DNA of 64,000 nucleotides from Treponema sp. (GTDB taxonomy: Bacteria; Spirochaetota; Spirochaetia; Treponematales; Treponemataceae). Below the pieces are notes generated by a model, which worked only from the letters and a program-made list of their open reading frames with translations, made no database searches and was not told the DNA's origin. The stretch spans positions 868,001 through 932,000 of the forward strand of contig CP091737.1 in the NCBI GenBank assembly GCA_022010055.1, written 5' to 3'. Below are positions 7,644 to 17,249 of the stretch, one piece after another; position 1 is the first letter of the stretch; each line of letters opens with the position of its first letter. Position numbers and translations under genes: made by a program.

Positions 7644-8461
7644 ATGATTGAGCTTAAACTTCGGAACAGGACTGTTTCTACAGAATTACCGGCCTTGGTG
7701 ATGGGAATTGTGAACGCCACAAAAGATTCCTTTTGGGAAGGAAGCCGCGGCGGCGCGGATGAGGCTCTTCGTATGGCGGATGAAGGCGCGGATATAATTG
7801 ACGTAGGCGGAGAATCGACCAGACCGGGAAGCGAGTATGTGGAGGAAGACGAGGAGATCCGCAGGATAGTTCCGGTTATAGAAAAATCAGAAAATTTTCC
7901 GATATAGCGGTTTCTGTGGACACAAGAAAAAAGAATGTTATGAAAGCGGCTTTTGAGGCTGGCGCGGACATCTTGAATGACATTTCCGCCCTGGAAGATG
8001 ATTCTGAAATGGCTGCTTTCTGCGCGGAAAAAGAAATTCCTGTGATTTTAATGCACAAGAGGGGAATCCCGTCTGAAATGCAGTCGAATACGGATTATAA
8101 AGATATTTTTAACGAGGTTAATAATTACCTTCTTGAACGGTGCGAATTTGCAGAAAAAGCCGGAATTCCTGCTGAAAAAATAATTGTAGATCCGGGAATC
8201 TGTTTTGGAAAAAATCTGGATGGAAACGCCGCTCTTATAAAGCATATCGGCGAGCTCTGCGGTAAAAAATATAAAATACTGATGGCGCTTTCCAGAAAAT
8301 CCTGTATCGGACAGATTACCGGCCGGGAAATTCCTGACCGTCTGGCCGGAACACTTGCGGCGGATTTGATTTCTGTAATGTACGGCGCGCAGCTTGTACG
8401 CGTCCATGATGTTAAAGAAACTGTAGATACTTTGAAAGTCTTGGGGTATATTAACAGGTAG
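7644..8461 (+). CDS. folP: dihydropteroate synthase, one-base frame break
   Basis: DHPS joins p-aminobenzoate to the pterin pyrophosphate in folate synthesis and is the target of sulfonamides. Motifs are VMGIVNATKDSFWEG at the N-terminus, ADIIDVGGESTRPGS, SVDTRK, ILNDISAL, PVILMHKRG, IIVDPGICFGK and ALSRKSCIG. One A is missing in the A5 run at 7882-7886; adding it joins IVPVIEK to IRKFSDIAVSVDTR and gives 272 residues. AAGGA lies before the ATG. Its place behind dxs and before cdaA suggests one transcript. Confidence 0.94.
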
Positions 8462-8518
8462 GCTGAATTCCGGGCTTTCGGGAAAAGCTCAGACGGTGAA
8501 AAATCAGGGGATTTAAAA

Positions 8519-9337
8519 GTGAAATCAATTGATATTGACAACATACTTGCAGTTTATAATTTTGTGCGGCCGGTGCTTGACATAGGCTTCCTTACATTTG
8601 TCCTTTACAAGGCCTATCAGGTTATGGTAAAGACCAACAGCATTCAGATTTAAAGGCTGCGGTAATACTTTTGATTTCATATTTTGTGGCGTATCTTTTA
8701 AAGCTTGATACTTTGCTTTGGATTTTTAAGACAGCCGCTCCTGTAATAATAATCGGACTTGCAATCGTTTTTCAGCCTGAAGTACGCAAGCTTTTCCTTC
8801 GTCTTGGTCAGAACCAGTGGTTTGCTTTCGGACACCGCTCAAAGCATACTTATGTGGATTCGGTTCTTATCGCGGCGGAAATGCTTTCAAAGCAGAAGAG
8901 GGGAATGCTTGCGGTTTTTTTGCGGCACACAAAACTTGATGATATAATTCAGTCAGGAACAAAACTTGACGCGGATCTTTCTTCCAGTCTTCTTGTTACG
9001 ATTTGGTATGGATACACCGCTGCATGATGGAGCCTGCATTATTCAGGGCGGAAAAGTTGTTGCGGCCGGATGTTTTTTGCCTTTGAGCGAGCAGTACGAC
9101 ATTAAAAAGACGTTCGGAACCCGGCACAGGGCTGCCCTCGGACTTTCTGAGGTTTCTGATGCGGTTGTCCTTGTCGTTTCTGAGGAGACCGGCGCGCTGA
9201 GCCTTGCTTATGATTCAAAGCTTCACTACGACCTTTCTGTAAAAGACTTGACAAAAATTCTTGAAAATCTTCTGGAAATCACGCCTGATTCATTTAATAT
9301 GGAGGACACGATTGATGAACATAAACAAGCTGATTGA
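8519..9337 (+). CDS. cdaA: diadenylate cyclase CdaA, two frame breaks
   Basis: CdaA makes cyclic di-AMP from two ATP at the inner membrane. The N-terminal part (GTG 8519, AGGGG eight bases upstream) has three hydrophobic segments. The DAC domain follows, with the catalytic DTPLHDGACII segment and the GTRHRAALGLSE motif (RHR). Two frame breaks are seen. One T is missing at 8649-8651 (restores SIQILKAAVILLIS). A second break lies at 9002-9004, most simply two T missing to give LLVTIFGMDTPLHDG; a single extra base is the alternative. Restored length is about 273 residues. The gene overlaps cdaR by 23 bases, the usual pairing of cyclase and regulator. Confidence 0.93.
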
Positions 9338-10421
9338 CCGTATTTCAAACAACTGGGCTGCAAAAGTCATTTGTCTTATCCTTGCGTTTTTTCTTTATAT
9401 TTATAACAGGACTACTTCCCTGCAAAAAAAAACATTCACAGTTCCGCTCTCTGTCGAGGCGGAAGGGCTGATGATGCCTTCTGCGAATCTTCCGAAATTT
9501 ATAAAAGTGCAGGTTACGACTACAAAGGAAAATATGGCTTTTGTTCAGGAAAGCGATTTTTCCGCAAAAATTAATTTGAATAATTATAACGAGCCTGGTG
9601 AGTATACTGTTCCGGTTTTTGTTTCGGTTTCTGAAAAACTAGAGATGCTTGAAACGTTTGAGTGCCGTTCAAAGACAGATTCCGTAAATGTTCTTCTTGA
9701 TGAAAAAATCCTTAGATACATTCCTGTTGAAGTCGCTCCGTCAGGAGCTCCTGCGTACGGCTATAAAATTTCCCGGTTTGATGTTTCTCCTGAGACCGTA
9801 AAAGTTGTAGGACCTTCACGTATTGTAAAAAAAACAAAACAAATCTACACAAAAAAAGTCATTGTGGATGGAGCGGCAAAAAGTTTCTCTCTGGAAACAA
9901 AGCTTGACGCCGGTTCTAACACAAAAATAAAAGTCCTTCCGGAAGGCGATTTTAAAGTTACTGTTATAATCGAACCGCTTGAAGAAACCCGGAAGTTTGA
10001 AAAAATCGTTCCGGAGATAATAAATCTTTCAGAAAACCTTGTGATTTCTGATGAAATTCCAAAAATTTCTTTTTCCGCGGCAGGCACCGTTCTTTCGCTT
10101 GATTCGTTCAATCCTGAAAGCAACACCGTTTTTGTTGATTTGAAGGATATTTTTGAACCGGGCGAATACGAGCTTCCTGTGGAAATAATAGTTCCGGCCG
10201 GTATTTCTGTTGAAAATAAATCAGCGGAAACCCTGTTCCTGAAAGTCGCTCAAAAAACGGAGACTGACACATCCGCAAAACCAGAGACTGACTCATCCGC
10301 AAAACCAGAGTCTGACTCATCCGCAAAACCAGAGGAATCTGGCATGGATTCTGAGGATTCTCAGAAAAATGAAGAGACAGAAAACTCTGAAAATAAAAAC
10401 TCAGAAGAAAAGCAGGAATAG
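9315..10421 (+). CDS. cdaR: YbbR-domain protein, CdaR-like regulator of CdaA
   Basis: YbbR-domain proteins sit beside CdaA and modulate its activity from the outer face of the membrane. The ATG at 9315 lies inside the end of cdaA with GGAGG nine bases upstream. The 368-residue protein has one N-terminal membrane helix (AAKVICLILAFFLYIYNR), then repeated extracytoplasmic YbbR-like beta segments (for example YKISRFDVSPETVKVVGPS). The C-terminal tail is acidic and Ser-rich, with three copies of an eight-residue repeat of the type SAKPETDS encoded by a 24-bp tandem repeat. Function is inferred from position and domain. Confidence 0.85.
   Translation: MNINKLIDRISNNWAAKVICLILAFFLYIYNRTTSLQKKTFTVPLSVEAEGLMMPSANLPKFIKVQVTTTKENMAFVQESDFSAKINLNNYNEPGEYTVPVFVSVSEKLEMLETFECRSKTDSVNVLLDEKILRYIPVEVAPSGAPAYGYKISRFDVSPETVKVVGPSRIVKKTKQIYTKKVIVDGAAKSFSLETKLDAGSNTKIKVLPEGDFKVTVIIEPLEETRKFEKIVPEIINLSENLVISDEIPKISFSAAGTVLSLDSFNPESNTVFVDLKDIFEPGEYELPVEIIVPAGISVENKSAETLFLKVAQKTETDTSAKPETDSSAKPESDSSAKPEESGMDSEDSQKNEETENSENKNSEEKQE
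10262..10333 (+). repeat. three 24-bp tandem repeats in the cdaR tail
   Basis: Copies at 10262-10285, 10286-10309 and 10310-10333 differ at only one or two bases. They encode the S/T-A-K-P-E-T/S-D tail repeat. Copy number may vary between strains by slippage. Confidence 0.9.
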
Positions 10422-10429
10422 CGAATCGG

Positions 10430-10804
10430 ATGATATACGGAATTGGAATTGATATTGTAAAGGTCGACCGCATAAAAAAATGGATTCAGGACGGAAATAT
10501 GATCCGGCGTTTTTTTAATCCGGCGGAAATGAATACCTGTGCCTCGCTTCAGGCATCCGCTGAGCATTATGCCGCCCGTTTTGCCGCTAAGGAAGCGTTT
10601 GGAAAGGCGCTTGGAACAGGACTTGCTGAGTTCAGGCTTCAGGACGTGTTTGTGAAAAATGATGAATTCGGAAAGCCCGGATTTTTTCTGCAGAAAGATG
10701 CCGAGGAATTGTTTAAAAAAAAATGCGGAAATGCGAAAATTCATATATCATTAACACATGAAAAAGAGTATGCGGCTGCATATTTAATCATTGAAAAAAT
10801 CTAG
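10430..10804 (+). CDS. acpS: holo-[acyl-carrier-protein] synthase
   Basis: AcpS moves the 4'-phosphopantetheine arm from CoA to acyl carrier protein. The 124-residue protein has the family marks: MIYGIGIDIVKVDRIKKW at the start (metal-binding Asp of GIDIV), RFAAKEAFGKALGTG in the middle (the KEA Glu binds the metal), and HISLTHEKEYAAAYLI at the end. Length is typical and the frame is intact. It follows cdaR by eight bases and precedes a DUF2225 gene, continuing the housekeeping run. Confidence 0.95.
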   Translation: MIYGIGIDIVKVDRIKKWIQDGNMIRRFFNPAEMNTCASLQASAEHYAARFAAKEAFGKALGTGLAEFRLQDVFVKNDEFGKPGFFLQKDAEELFKKKCGNAKIHISLTHEKEYAAAYLIIEKI

Positions 10805-10814
10805 GAGCGGAACA

Positions 10815-11701
10815 GTGTCTGTCGTAAAAAAATCAACTGCTGCCGGTGAAAAAAAGAAACCCGCGATTTCGTATTGGTCAAAGGAAAAGTGCACCTGTCC
10901 TGTATGCAAAAAAACTTTTGAAAAAGAAGTCATGCTCAGTGGAAACGGACGAATGATTGCGGGAAAGCTTTCTGATGACCTGCACAGGACTTTCGAGCCT
11001 TCCATAAAATTCGGCAGAGTTTATCCTCTGATTTATGAAATAGGTGCCTGTCCGTATTGCTGTTCAGCAATGCTCTGGAGCGATTTTAAGGACTTGCGGG
11101 ACAAAAATACAGCTGATGAGCTTTTTGACTCAAGGGAAGAGCGCCGCGAAAAATGCGGGACAATTTTTCCTCATTTTAATTTGAAAAAAGAACGTTCTTT
11201 GTATGACGGTTGCGCCATGTATTATCTTGCTCTGCTTACGTATGCCAAAATGCCTTCTGATAATCTTCCGACTATAAAGAGCGCGATCCTTTCTTTACGG
11301 ATGGCATGGCTTACGCGTGAGCTTGACATGGCTGTTCCGGGACACAATTTTAAGTATATCTCCGATGTCATGTACAGAAAGGCCCTGTTTTTTTATCAGC
11401 AGTCGATTTCTGCGAGACCGCGCGAACAGAAAAGACTTCAACATTGAATAATTTTGGTCCGGATATGGATAAAAACTACGGATGGGACGGAGTTATTTAT
11501 CTTTGCGGACTTCTTGAGTACAAATACGGCCAGCGGGAAGATTTGCAGCTTAGGCTTAAAAAACTTTCCGAATCAAAAACTGCGATTGCAAGGATTTTTG
11601 GTCTTGGAAAATCTTCAAAAAATAAGCCGGGTCCATTGCTCGAAAAGGCAAGAAACTTGTACGACCTTCTTTCAAAAGAGCTTAATGATGATGAATTTTA
11701 A
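10815..11701 (+). CDS. DUF2225 family protein, one-base frame break
   Basis: No function is established for this family. GTG 10815 is preceded by AGGAGCGG. The protein has an N-terminal basic stretch, a zinc-ribbon-like CPVCKKTFEKE and a second CPYC pair near residue 80, then a helical region resembling TPR repeats (YDGCAMYYLALLTYAKM). One A is missing in the A4 run at 11430-11433; adding it joins RPREQKK to TSTLNNFGPDMD and gives 295 residues, the normal shape for this family. A C-terminal segment contains LCGLLEYKYGQ. Its position between acpS and truA gives no strong clue to its role. Confidence 0.8.
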
Positions 11702-11715
11702 TTAAAGGATCCGGT

Positions 11716-12507
11716 ATGCGTAATATTCTTCTTACAGTTTCGTATGACGGAACCGATTTTTGCGGCTGGCAGCGACAGGATTCGGCGGATAAAAAAAATG
11801 TTTTCAGAACTGTTCAGGGTGAGCTTGAAAATGCTTTGGAAAAACTCCACAAAACTCCAGTGCTTCTTTACGGTTCTGGAAGAACCGACAGCGGCGTTCA
11901 TGCAGTTGCGCAAAAGGCAAATTTTTTCTCTCCGGTTGATTCTATTCCGGTTGAAAAATACGTATGCGCATTGAACTCGCTTTTACCGCAGGATGTTCGT
12001 ATTACCGCTTCGTGCGAAGTTCCGGAAAATTTTAACGCAAGGCTGAGTGCGACCAGCAGAGTTTACCGGTATTTTCTGACGCCGCAAAACATTCTTGCCA
12101 ACAATTGCCGCTATTCGTGGTTTGTAAACTACGAGCCGGATATTGAGCGCCTGAACAGTTACTGCAAGTGTCTTTCCGGAGAAATTGACTGCGCTTCTTT
12201 TGCGGCGAGCGGCGATAAGAGCCTTTCAACATTCAGGTATCTGGAAGGCGCGCGTTTTTTCAGGCAGAAATCTTTTCCGGACGGCAAGGATATTGTGGTT
12301 TTTGAAATTGAGGCAAACGCTTTCCTGTGGAAAATGGTCCGTTCGATTACAGGAACGCTCGTAAACCTGGACAAGCTGAATGCTCCGGAAGATTCCTTTA
12401 GAAAAATTCTTGAGGCGAAAGACCGCTCTAAAGCCGGTGCGACCGCGCCGGCCAGGGGACTTTTTCTTTATGACATAAAATTCGACGGAATACGCCGTCA
12501 TGTCTGA
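11716..12507 (+). CDS. truA: tRNA pseudouridine(38-40) synthase TruA
   Basis: TruA isomerises uridines 38-40 in the anticodon arm to pseudouridine. The 263-residue protein begins MRNILLTVSYDGTDFCGWQ. It contains the catalytic segment GSGRTDSGVHAVAQ, where the Asp is the nucleophile, followed by LNSLLPQDVRI and late FLWKMVRSITGTLV. Length and motifs are normal and the frame is intact. It ends the plus-strand housekeeping run and converges on priA with an 11-base gap. Confidence 0.96.
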   Translation: MRNILLTVSYDGTDFCGWQRQDSADKKNVFRTVQGELENALEKLHKTPVLLYGSGRTDSGVHAVAQKANFFSPVDSIPVEKYVCALNSLLPQDVRITASCEVPENFNARLSATSRVYRYFLTPQNILANNCRYSWFVNYEPDIERLNSYCKCLSGEIDCASFAASGDKSLSTFRYLEGARFFRQKSFPDGKDIVVFEIEANAFLWKMVRSITGTLVNLDKLNAPEDSFRKILEAKDRSKAGATAPARGLFLYDIKFDGIRRHV

Positions 12508-12518
12508 AAAAATGCGGT

Positions 12519-14517
12519 CTATAAAAGCGAAACCGGATCTATGTCAAATTCAATGTAAACCGACGCAGGATGAGTGTAGTTGTACATCAAATTTGAGATT
12601 GCCTGCTGCATAATGCGGATGTCCATTCCTCTCAGAATCACCTGGTATCTGAAATTCTGGCTTATCTTTAGAATCGGACACTCTGCCGGCCCTATTATAT
12701 CCGTGTTTTTCCGCATATTTTTTTTAAAATCTCAACTGAATCCGACGCGAATTTTTCCGCGAGGATTTGTTTCGCGCTTCTGAATACCAGCCGCGCCAGC
12801 CTGCTGAACGGCGGAAATCCCAGGATTTTTCTTGTTTCAAGCTCATACTTGTAAAAAGCTTCAATTTCTCCGGAACACGCATATTTTATAGGCTCTTTGT
12901 AAGGATTGTATGTCTGAACAAAAACCTTTCCGTCCGGAAAGTATCTTCCGGCTCTTCCTGCGACCTGGGTAATAAGGCTGAATGTTCGTTCGCTTGCCCT
13001 GAAATCCGGCATATGAAGGCTTGTGTCGGCAAGAACAACTCCGACCAGCTGAAGGTTTGGAAATTCAAGCCCTTTGCAACCATCTGAGTTCCAAGCATTA
13101 TGTCGTATTCGCCTTTTCTGAATGAGTCAAGTTTTTCCTGCAGCTCGCCTTTTTTTGTAAGGGCATCGGTGTCAATCCTTAAAATTCTTGCGTCTGGAAA
13201 TTTTACCCGGGTTTCTGTTTCAATATATTCAGTTCCGAATCCGCTGTAGCCTACGTCCAGGCTTGAACATTGCGGGCAGGAACTTGGCGGTTGAATTGAC
13301 CAGCCGCAGTAATGACATTTTAGTCTGTTTTCTGCTTTGTGGTATGTCATTGGAACAGAGCAGTTCTTGCATTTTATTTCGTATCCGCATGAATTACACC
13401 TGAAAAAGTGGGTAAAGCCGCGCCTATTTAAAAATAAAATCACCTGTTTTCTGTTTTCCACGGTTTTTCTTATTTCTTCTGCAAGCTCATCGCTTATGCA
13501 GCCGGAATTTTCTATTGTGGAAAGGTCGATTATATGGATTTTTGGCATTGCGCCGCCGGCAAGTCTTTTTGTAAGCGAATGGCGTACAAGCCTTCCTGTC
13601 TGCATAAGATGCCATGCTTCTGCGCTGGGAGTCGCGCTTCCCATTAGCAGGGGAATTCCGAGCGCAGTGCATCTGTGCATCGCGGCCTGCCTTGCGTGAT
13701 ACCTTGGGGTTTCACCTGATTTGTATGAGCCGTCGTGCTCCTCGTCAATGATAATCATTCCAAGCTCCGGAACAGGAGCAAAAACCGCGCTTCTTGCACC
13801 TATGACAATCCTGGCTTCTTTGTGCATTATTCTGCGCCATTCGCTTAATTTTTGGCTTGGCGTAAGTCCTGAATGAAGAACGGCGGCGGTGTTTCCAAAT
13901 CTTGCGGTAACGGCTTTTACAACCTGCGGTGTAAGCCCGATTTCCGGCACAAGATAGATTACACCTTTTCCCTGATTTAAAAACCATTCTGCGCACTGTA
14001 GAAATACTTCTGTTTTTCCAGTTCCTGTAGGGCCGTAAAGATAATGGTATGAAACGCTTCCCGATTCACCAGCCTTGATTACAGCGTTTACAGCGTTTAT
14101 CTGTTCATCGCTGAGCTGGTTTGTGTTTTTTGCGGTTATATCGTCTTCAAATGAAAATCCCGGACAGCTTATTTCTCTTTTTGCGCGCGATGGAATTATT
14201 GAAAAAATCGCTTCGCCGATTGAGCAGATATAATATCTGGAAATCCATGCGGCAAATTCGTAAATTTCCGGCGTAAACAAAGGCTCTTTGTCTATGATTT
14301 TTAAAACAGAGCGGATTTTTTCTGCGGAAACAGGACATTCCTTTGGAATTTCATTTTCTACAGAAACAATGAATCCTGTCATTTTTCTGTTTCCGAACTT
14401 TACCTCGGCGCGTTTTCCGGTTTCCGGCGTTTCTCCGGAATTGTTTTCGCTGTCATTCCACGAGTATGTGAATGTCTGGTTCAGGGGAATGTTCAGTACA
14501 ATCTGCAGATATTTCAT
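12519..14517 (-). CDS. priA: primosomal replication protein N' (PriA helicase), two frame breaks
   Basis: PriA restarts collapsed replication forks: it binds branched DNA, unwinds 3' to 5' and loads the replisome. Motifs in order are the N-terminal DNA-binding part, Walker A YGPTGTGKTEVFL, Walker B IIIDEEHD with SYKSGETPRYHARQ, GSATPSAEAWHL, the cysteine zinc modules (CNSCGYEIKCKNC and CHYCGW...CPQC), and GTQMVAKGLNF. Two frame breaks are seen, each one base missing. One is in the run at 13061-13063 (restores GLNFPNLQLVGVVLAD). The other is in the run at 12718-12725 (restores ILKKNMRKNTDIIGPA). Restored length is 666 residues. It overlaps udg upstream by four bases. Confidence 0.95.
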
Positions 14518-15344
14518 TCAGGGCGAAATTCCTTTGCATAGTCCGGATTGATTGCAAGCAGTTTTGCCTTAAAAAATTTCAGGTCTTCCCATGCAGGTTT
14601 TTTAAATTCAATGTTCCGAAGCAGCGCGCTGGGATGATATGTCACAACAAGAGGAATGTTTCCGTAGCTGTAAATTTGACCGCGGTAACGGTTCAGTGAA
14701 AATTCACCGTCAAGTTTAAGAAGATTCCGTATCGCGACTTTTCCCAGCGCAAGAATCATCTTCGGCTTTAATACGGCAATCTGCGCATCTAAAAAAGAAC
14801 GGCAGCATTCCGCTTCCTCTTTCTGCGGATCGCGGTTGTAGGGAGGCCGGCATTTTACTGTGTTTGCGATGTAGCAGTTTGAAAATCGGTCTAGCTGGAT
14901 TGCGTTCAGCATTTTATCCAGAAGTTTTCCGGCAGGACCAACAAAAGGAAGACCCTGTTTATCTTCTTCTTCGCCCGGCGCTTCGCCTATCACAAGAACT
15001 TCCGGATTTGAAACTCCCTGGCCGGGAACAATTTTTGTCCTTTTCTGGCTGAGCTGGCATCTTGAGCATTCCATGATTTTTTTATTTAAAGTTTCGATTG
15101 TAAGTCCGCCCGGTGCAATCCTGTCCTGGGAAGGTTTTTCTTCGGAATTGATGTTTTCAATTTTTTCCGCCGCGGCAATATTATCTGTCCCTTTGATTTT
15201 TTCAGCCTGTTCAAGAGTATCTGAAATGTCCGCATCATCCTTAAAATCCGGGGTTTTGATAAATTCCGGCGAAGTGTAGCCATAAAAATTGTCGCTTGCA
15301 GTTTTTAAAAGATTGAATATTAATTTTTTTTCCTGAGCTTTCAT
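14514..15344 (-). CDS. family 4 uracil-DNA glycosylase (iron-sulfur type)
   Basis: It removes uracil from DNA at the first step of base excision repair. The 276-residue protein has a variable acidic N-terminal region of about 90 residues. The UDG fold follows: CSRCQLSQKRTKIVPGQG (first cluster cysteines), the active-site segment VIGEAPGEEEDKQGLPFVG, NTVKCRPP with a later Cys pair, and TYHPSALLRN near the end. The cysteine pattern and GEAPG indicate family 4. The long N-terminal extension resembles the SPO1 polymerase-associated forms. It is the first gene of the udg-priA pair, with an ATGA overlap. Confidence 0.9.
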   Translation of the reverse strand: MKAQEKKLIFNLLKTASDNFYGYTSPEFIKTPDFKDDADISDTLEQAEKIKGTDNIAAAEKIENINSEEKPSQDRIAPGGLTIETLNKKIMECSRCQLSQKRTKIVPGQGVSNPEVLVIGEAPGEEEDKQGLPFVGPAGKLLDKMLNAIQLDRFSNCYIANTVKCRPPYNRDPQKEEAECCRSFLDAQIAVLKPKMILALGKVAIRNLLKLDGEFSLNRYRGQIYSYGNIPLVVTYHPSALLRNIEFKKPAWEDLKFFKAKLLAINPDYAKEFRPE

Positions 15345-15500
15345 AAATTACTTGTATCTTATCACTTATCTTGTAAATCATTCAATAAACAAGTAAAATA
15401 GTACGCAGATGTTTTTTTATTGAGTTAAAAAACTGAAAAAGAAAAATTTTCCGGTCAGACATTCCGGATTTTTTTCTAAAAAAATAATCTGGAATTTCTG

Positions 15501-17249
15501 ATGAAAAAAAGTCTTTTTGTTTTTTCAATTCTGTTTCTCTTTGCGCCGGTAATTTTTTCACAGGTTAGTGTAAATCCACAGGAACAATTTTATTCTGATG
15601 CCATCGGCTGGTATCAGAAAGGTTATGTGGAACGCCTTCCTCAGTTAAAGCCGTATCCTGTAAATGTTATAAAAAATATGCTTGAAACCGTAATGCAGGA
15701 CGGAGAGCCTTCCGAACAGAAAAAGGCTTCCGTGTATTACAGCGAGTTTTTTGGCAAGCCGTGGAGAATTTCAGCTTCCGGCGGATTTTATGAAAAAATC
15801 TATTCTCTTCAGGATACTGAAAATGAAAATGCCCATAGATTTGATAATTTTCACCAGGCGAGCGCCGATGTGAATTTTTCATCTGACTTTTCTGTGAGCG
15901 ACCTTTTCGGATTCGGACTTTTTACGGAGCTTCAGGGGCAGGGGGCGTATGTGAACACTCCAGACGCCCTTCCGCGCTATGCGGCAGATTCAGATATTTC
16001 TGTTATGGAGCCGTTCCGATTTGATGCCGGTGATATTGATTTGCTTATGAATCTTTCCGGAAAATTTTCTGTTGGAAACCGCGAAGTGTACGGAACTTTT
16101 GGATTTAATTCCCTCGGTTACGGACTTTTTCCGCACGATGACCTTATTCTTTCTGGAAATTCAAACCAGATTTTGAATGGAACTTTTAATTATGAAGGAA
16201 AATACTTTCAGTATGCGCAGGTTTTTGGCCTTATCGGTGCTTCCGACAAATTAAAAGGAAAGGAAAATGAATTTTCTTTTGACAAATTTTTTGCCTTTCA
16301 TTCTGTGAACGTTCCATTTTTAGAAGGAAAATTGAACATTTCATATTTTGAAGGCGCGGTTTTTGGGGGACATTTCAATCCTTCGTTTTTAACGCCTGTT
16401 CCTTGGTTCATTGTTTCTCTTGCGGATGGAAAGGGTGAGACAGTTTTTGCCGGAACAAAAATCGAAGTCAGACCGATGAAGTGCATTTCATGGAATACGG
16501 AGCTTTTGCTCAGCGATTTGCAGCTTAAAAAATTCATCAAGCTGAAATGGAACGACGCCGCGATTCGTACGGCATTCAAGACCGGCATTACCTACACGCC
16601 GCTTGATTCTATCGCAAGCCTTATTTCCATAGATTATACGCTTGTAACTCCATACACTTTCAATGTGTATGATTCAAGCGAGACAAAATATAATTACCGC
16701 GACTACACTAATTTTGGCTCGCCGATAGGAACAGATTTGCTGCCTAATTCGGACAGAATCTCAATGGCACTGAACTTTAATCCTGTAAAAAATCTGAAAA
16801 TCTCAACGGTTTCTGCATATTCAAGGCACGGAAATCAGTATGAAGACTGGGATTACGAAGATATTCTGAGACTGGACGGAACTGTGCAGACTGGAACGAC
16901 ATTTTTACAGAATTCTCAGAACCGGGATTCAGCGGAGGATGAGACAGGTTTTCTTATTCAGGATAACCTGATGTATACGATGCAGGCCGGAATAGACATT
17001 GAGTATACTTTTTATTCAAAAAAAACATCGTCAGTTTCTCTTGGATTTGGCTACACGTTTGAGTTTATTCAAAACGACGGCGTGGATGATGGAATTTTCA
17101 CCGGAAATTACACGAATTTAAAATATTCTACGGACGAAGAGAAAAAAAACGCGAAAGAAATAATTGACGCCGACAGGGATAAATGGAAGAAACATCTTCA
17201 TAATTCATATAATCATTATTTCAGGGCAGGAGTGAAAATCAGTTTTTAA
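15501..17249 (+). CDS. predicted outer-membrane beta-barrel protein, unknown function
   Basis: I do not recognise a named family. The 582-residue protein begins with a clear signal peptide (MKKSLFVFSILFLFAPVIFS then Q). It is rich in aromatic residues and alternating hydrophobic strands, for example GYGLFPHDDLILSGN and ALNFNPVKNLKISTVSAYS, and ends FRAGVKISF. A terminal Phe after a strand is the usual signal for outer-membrane barrel insertion. GGAA precedes the ATG by a few bases. Its stop overlaps the start of a glycolipid glycosyltransferase (TAATG), so translation is probably coupled. An envelope role is inferred from these features only. Confidence 0.7.
   Translation: MKKSLFVFSILFLFAPVIFSQVSVNPQEQFYSDAIGWYQKGYVERLPQLKPYPVNVIKNMLETVMQDGEPSEQKKASVYYSEFFGKPWRISASGGFYEKIYSLQDTENENAHRFDNFHQASADVNFSSDFSVSDLFGFGLFTELQGQGAYVNTPDALPRYAADSDISVMEPFRFDAGDIDLLMNLSGKFSVGNREVYGTFGFNSLGYGLFPHDDLILSGNSNQILNGTFNYEGKYFQYAQVFGLIGASDKLKGKENEFSFDKFFAFHSVNVPFLEGKLNISYFEGAVFGGHFNPSFLTPVPWFIVSLADGKGETVFAGTKIEVRPMKCISWNTELLLSDLQLKKFIKLKWNDAAIRTAFKTGITYTPLDSIASLISIDYTLVTPYTFNVYDSSETKYNYRDYTNFGSPIGTDLLPNSDRISMALNFNPVKNLKISTVSAYSRHGNQYEDWDYEDILRLDGTVQTGTTFLQNSQNRDSAEDETGFLIQDNLMYTMQAGIDIEYTFYSKKTSSVSLGFGYTFEFIQNDGVDDGIFTGNYTNLKYSTDEEKKNAKEIIDADRDKWKKHLHNSYNHYFRAGVKISF

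Noticed and set aside
10262..10333. CRISPR-like repeat
   Set aside because: The copies are directly adjacent with no spacers and are in frame within cdaR.
15450..15475. TCCGG/CCGGA hairpin followed by seven T on the plus strand
   Set aside because: Only five base pairs and no plus-strand gene ends before it; too weak to call a terminator or attenuator.
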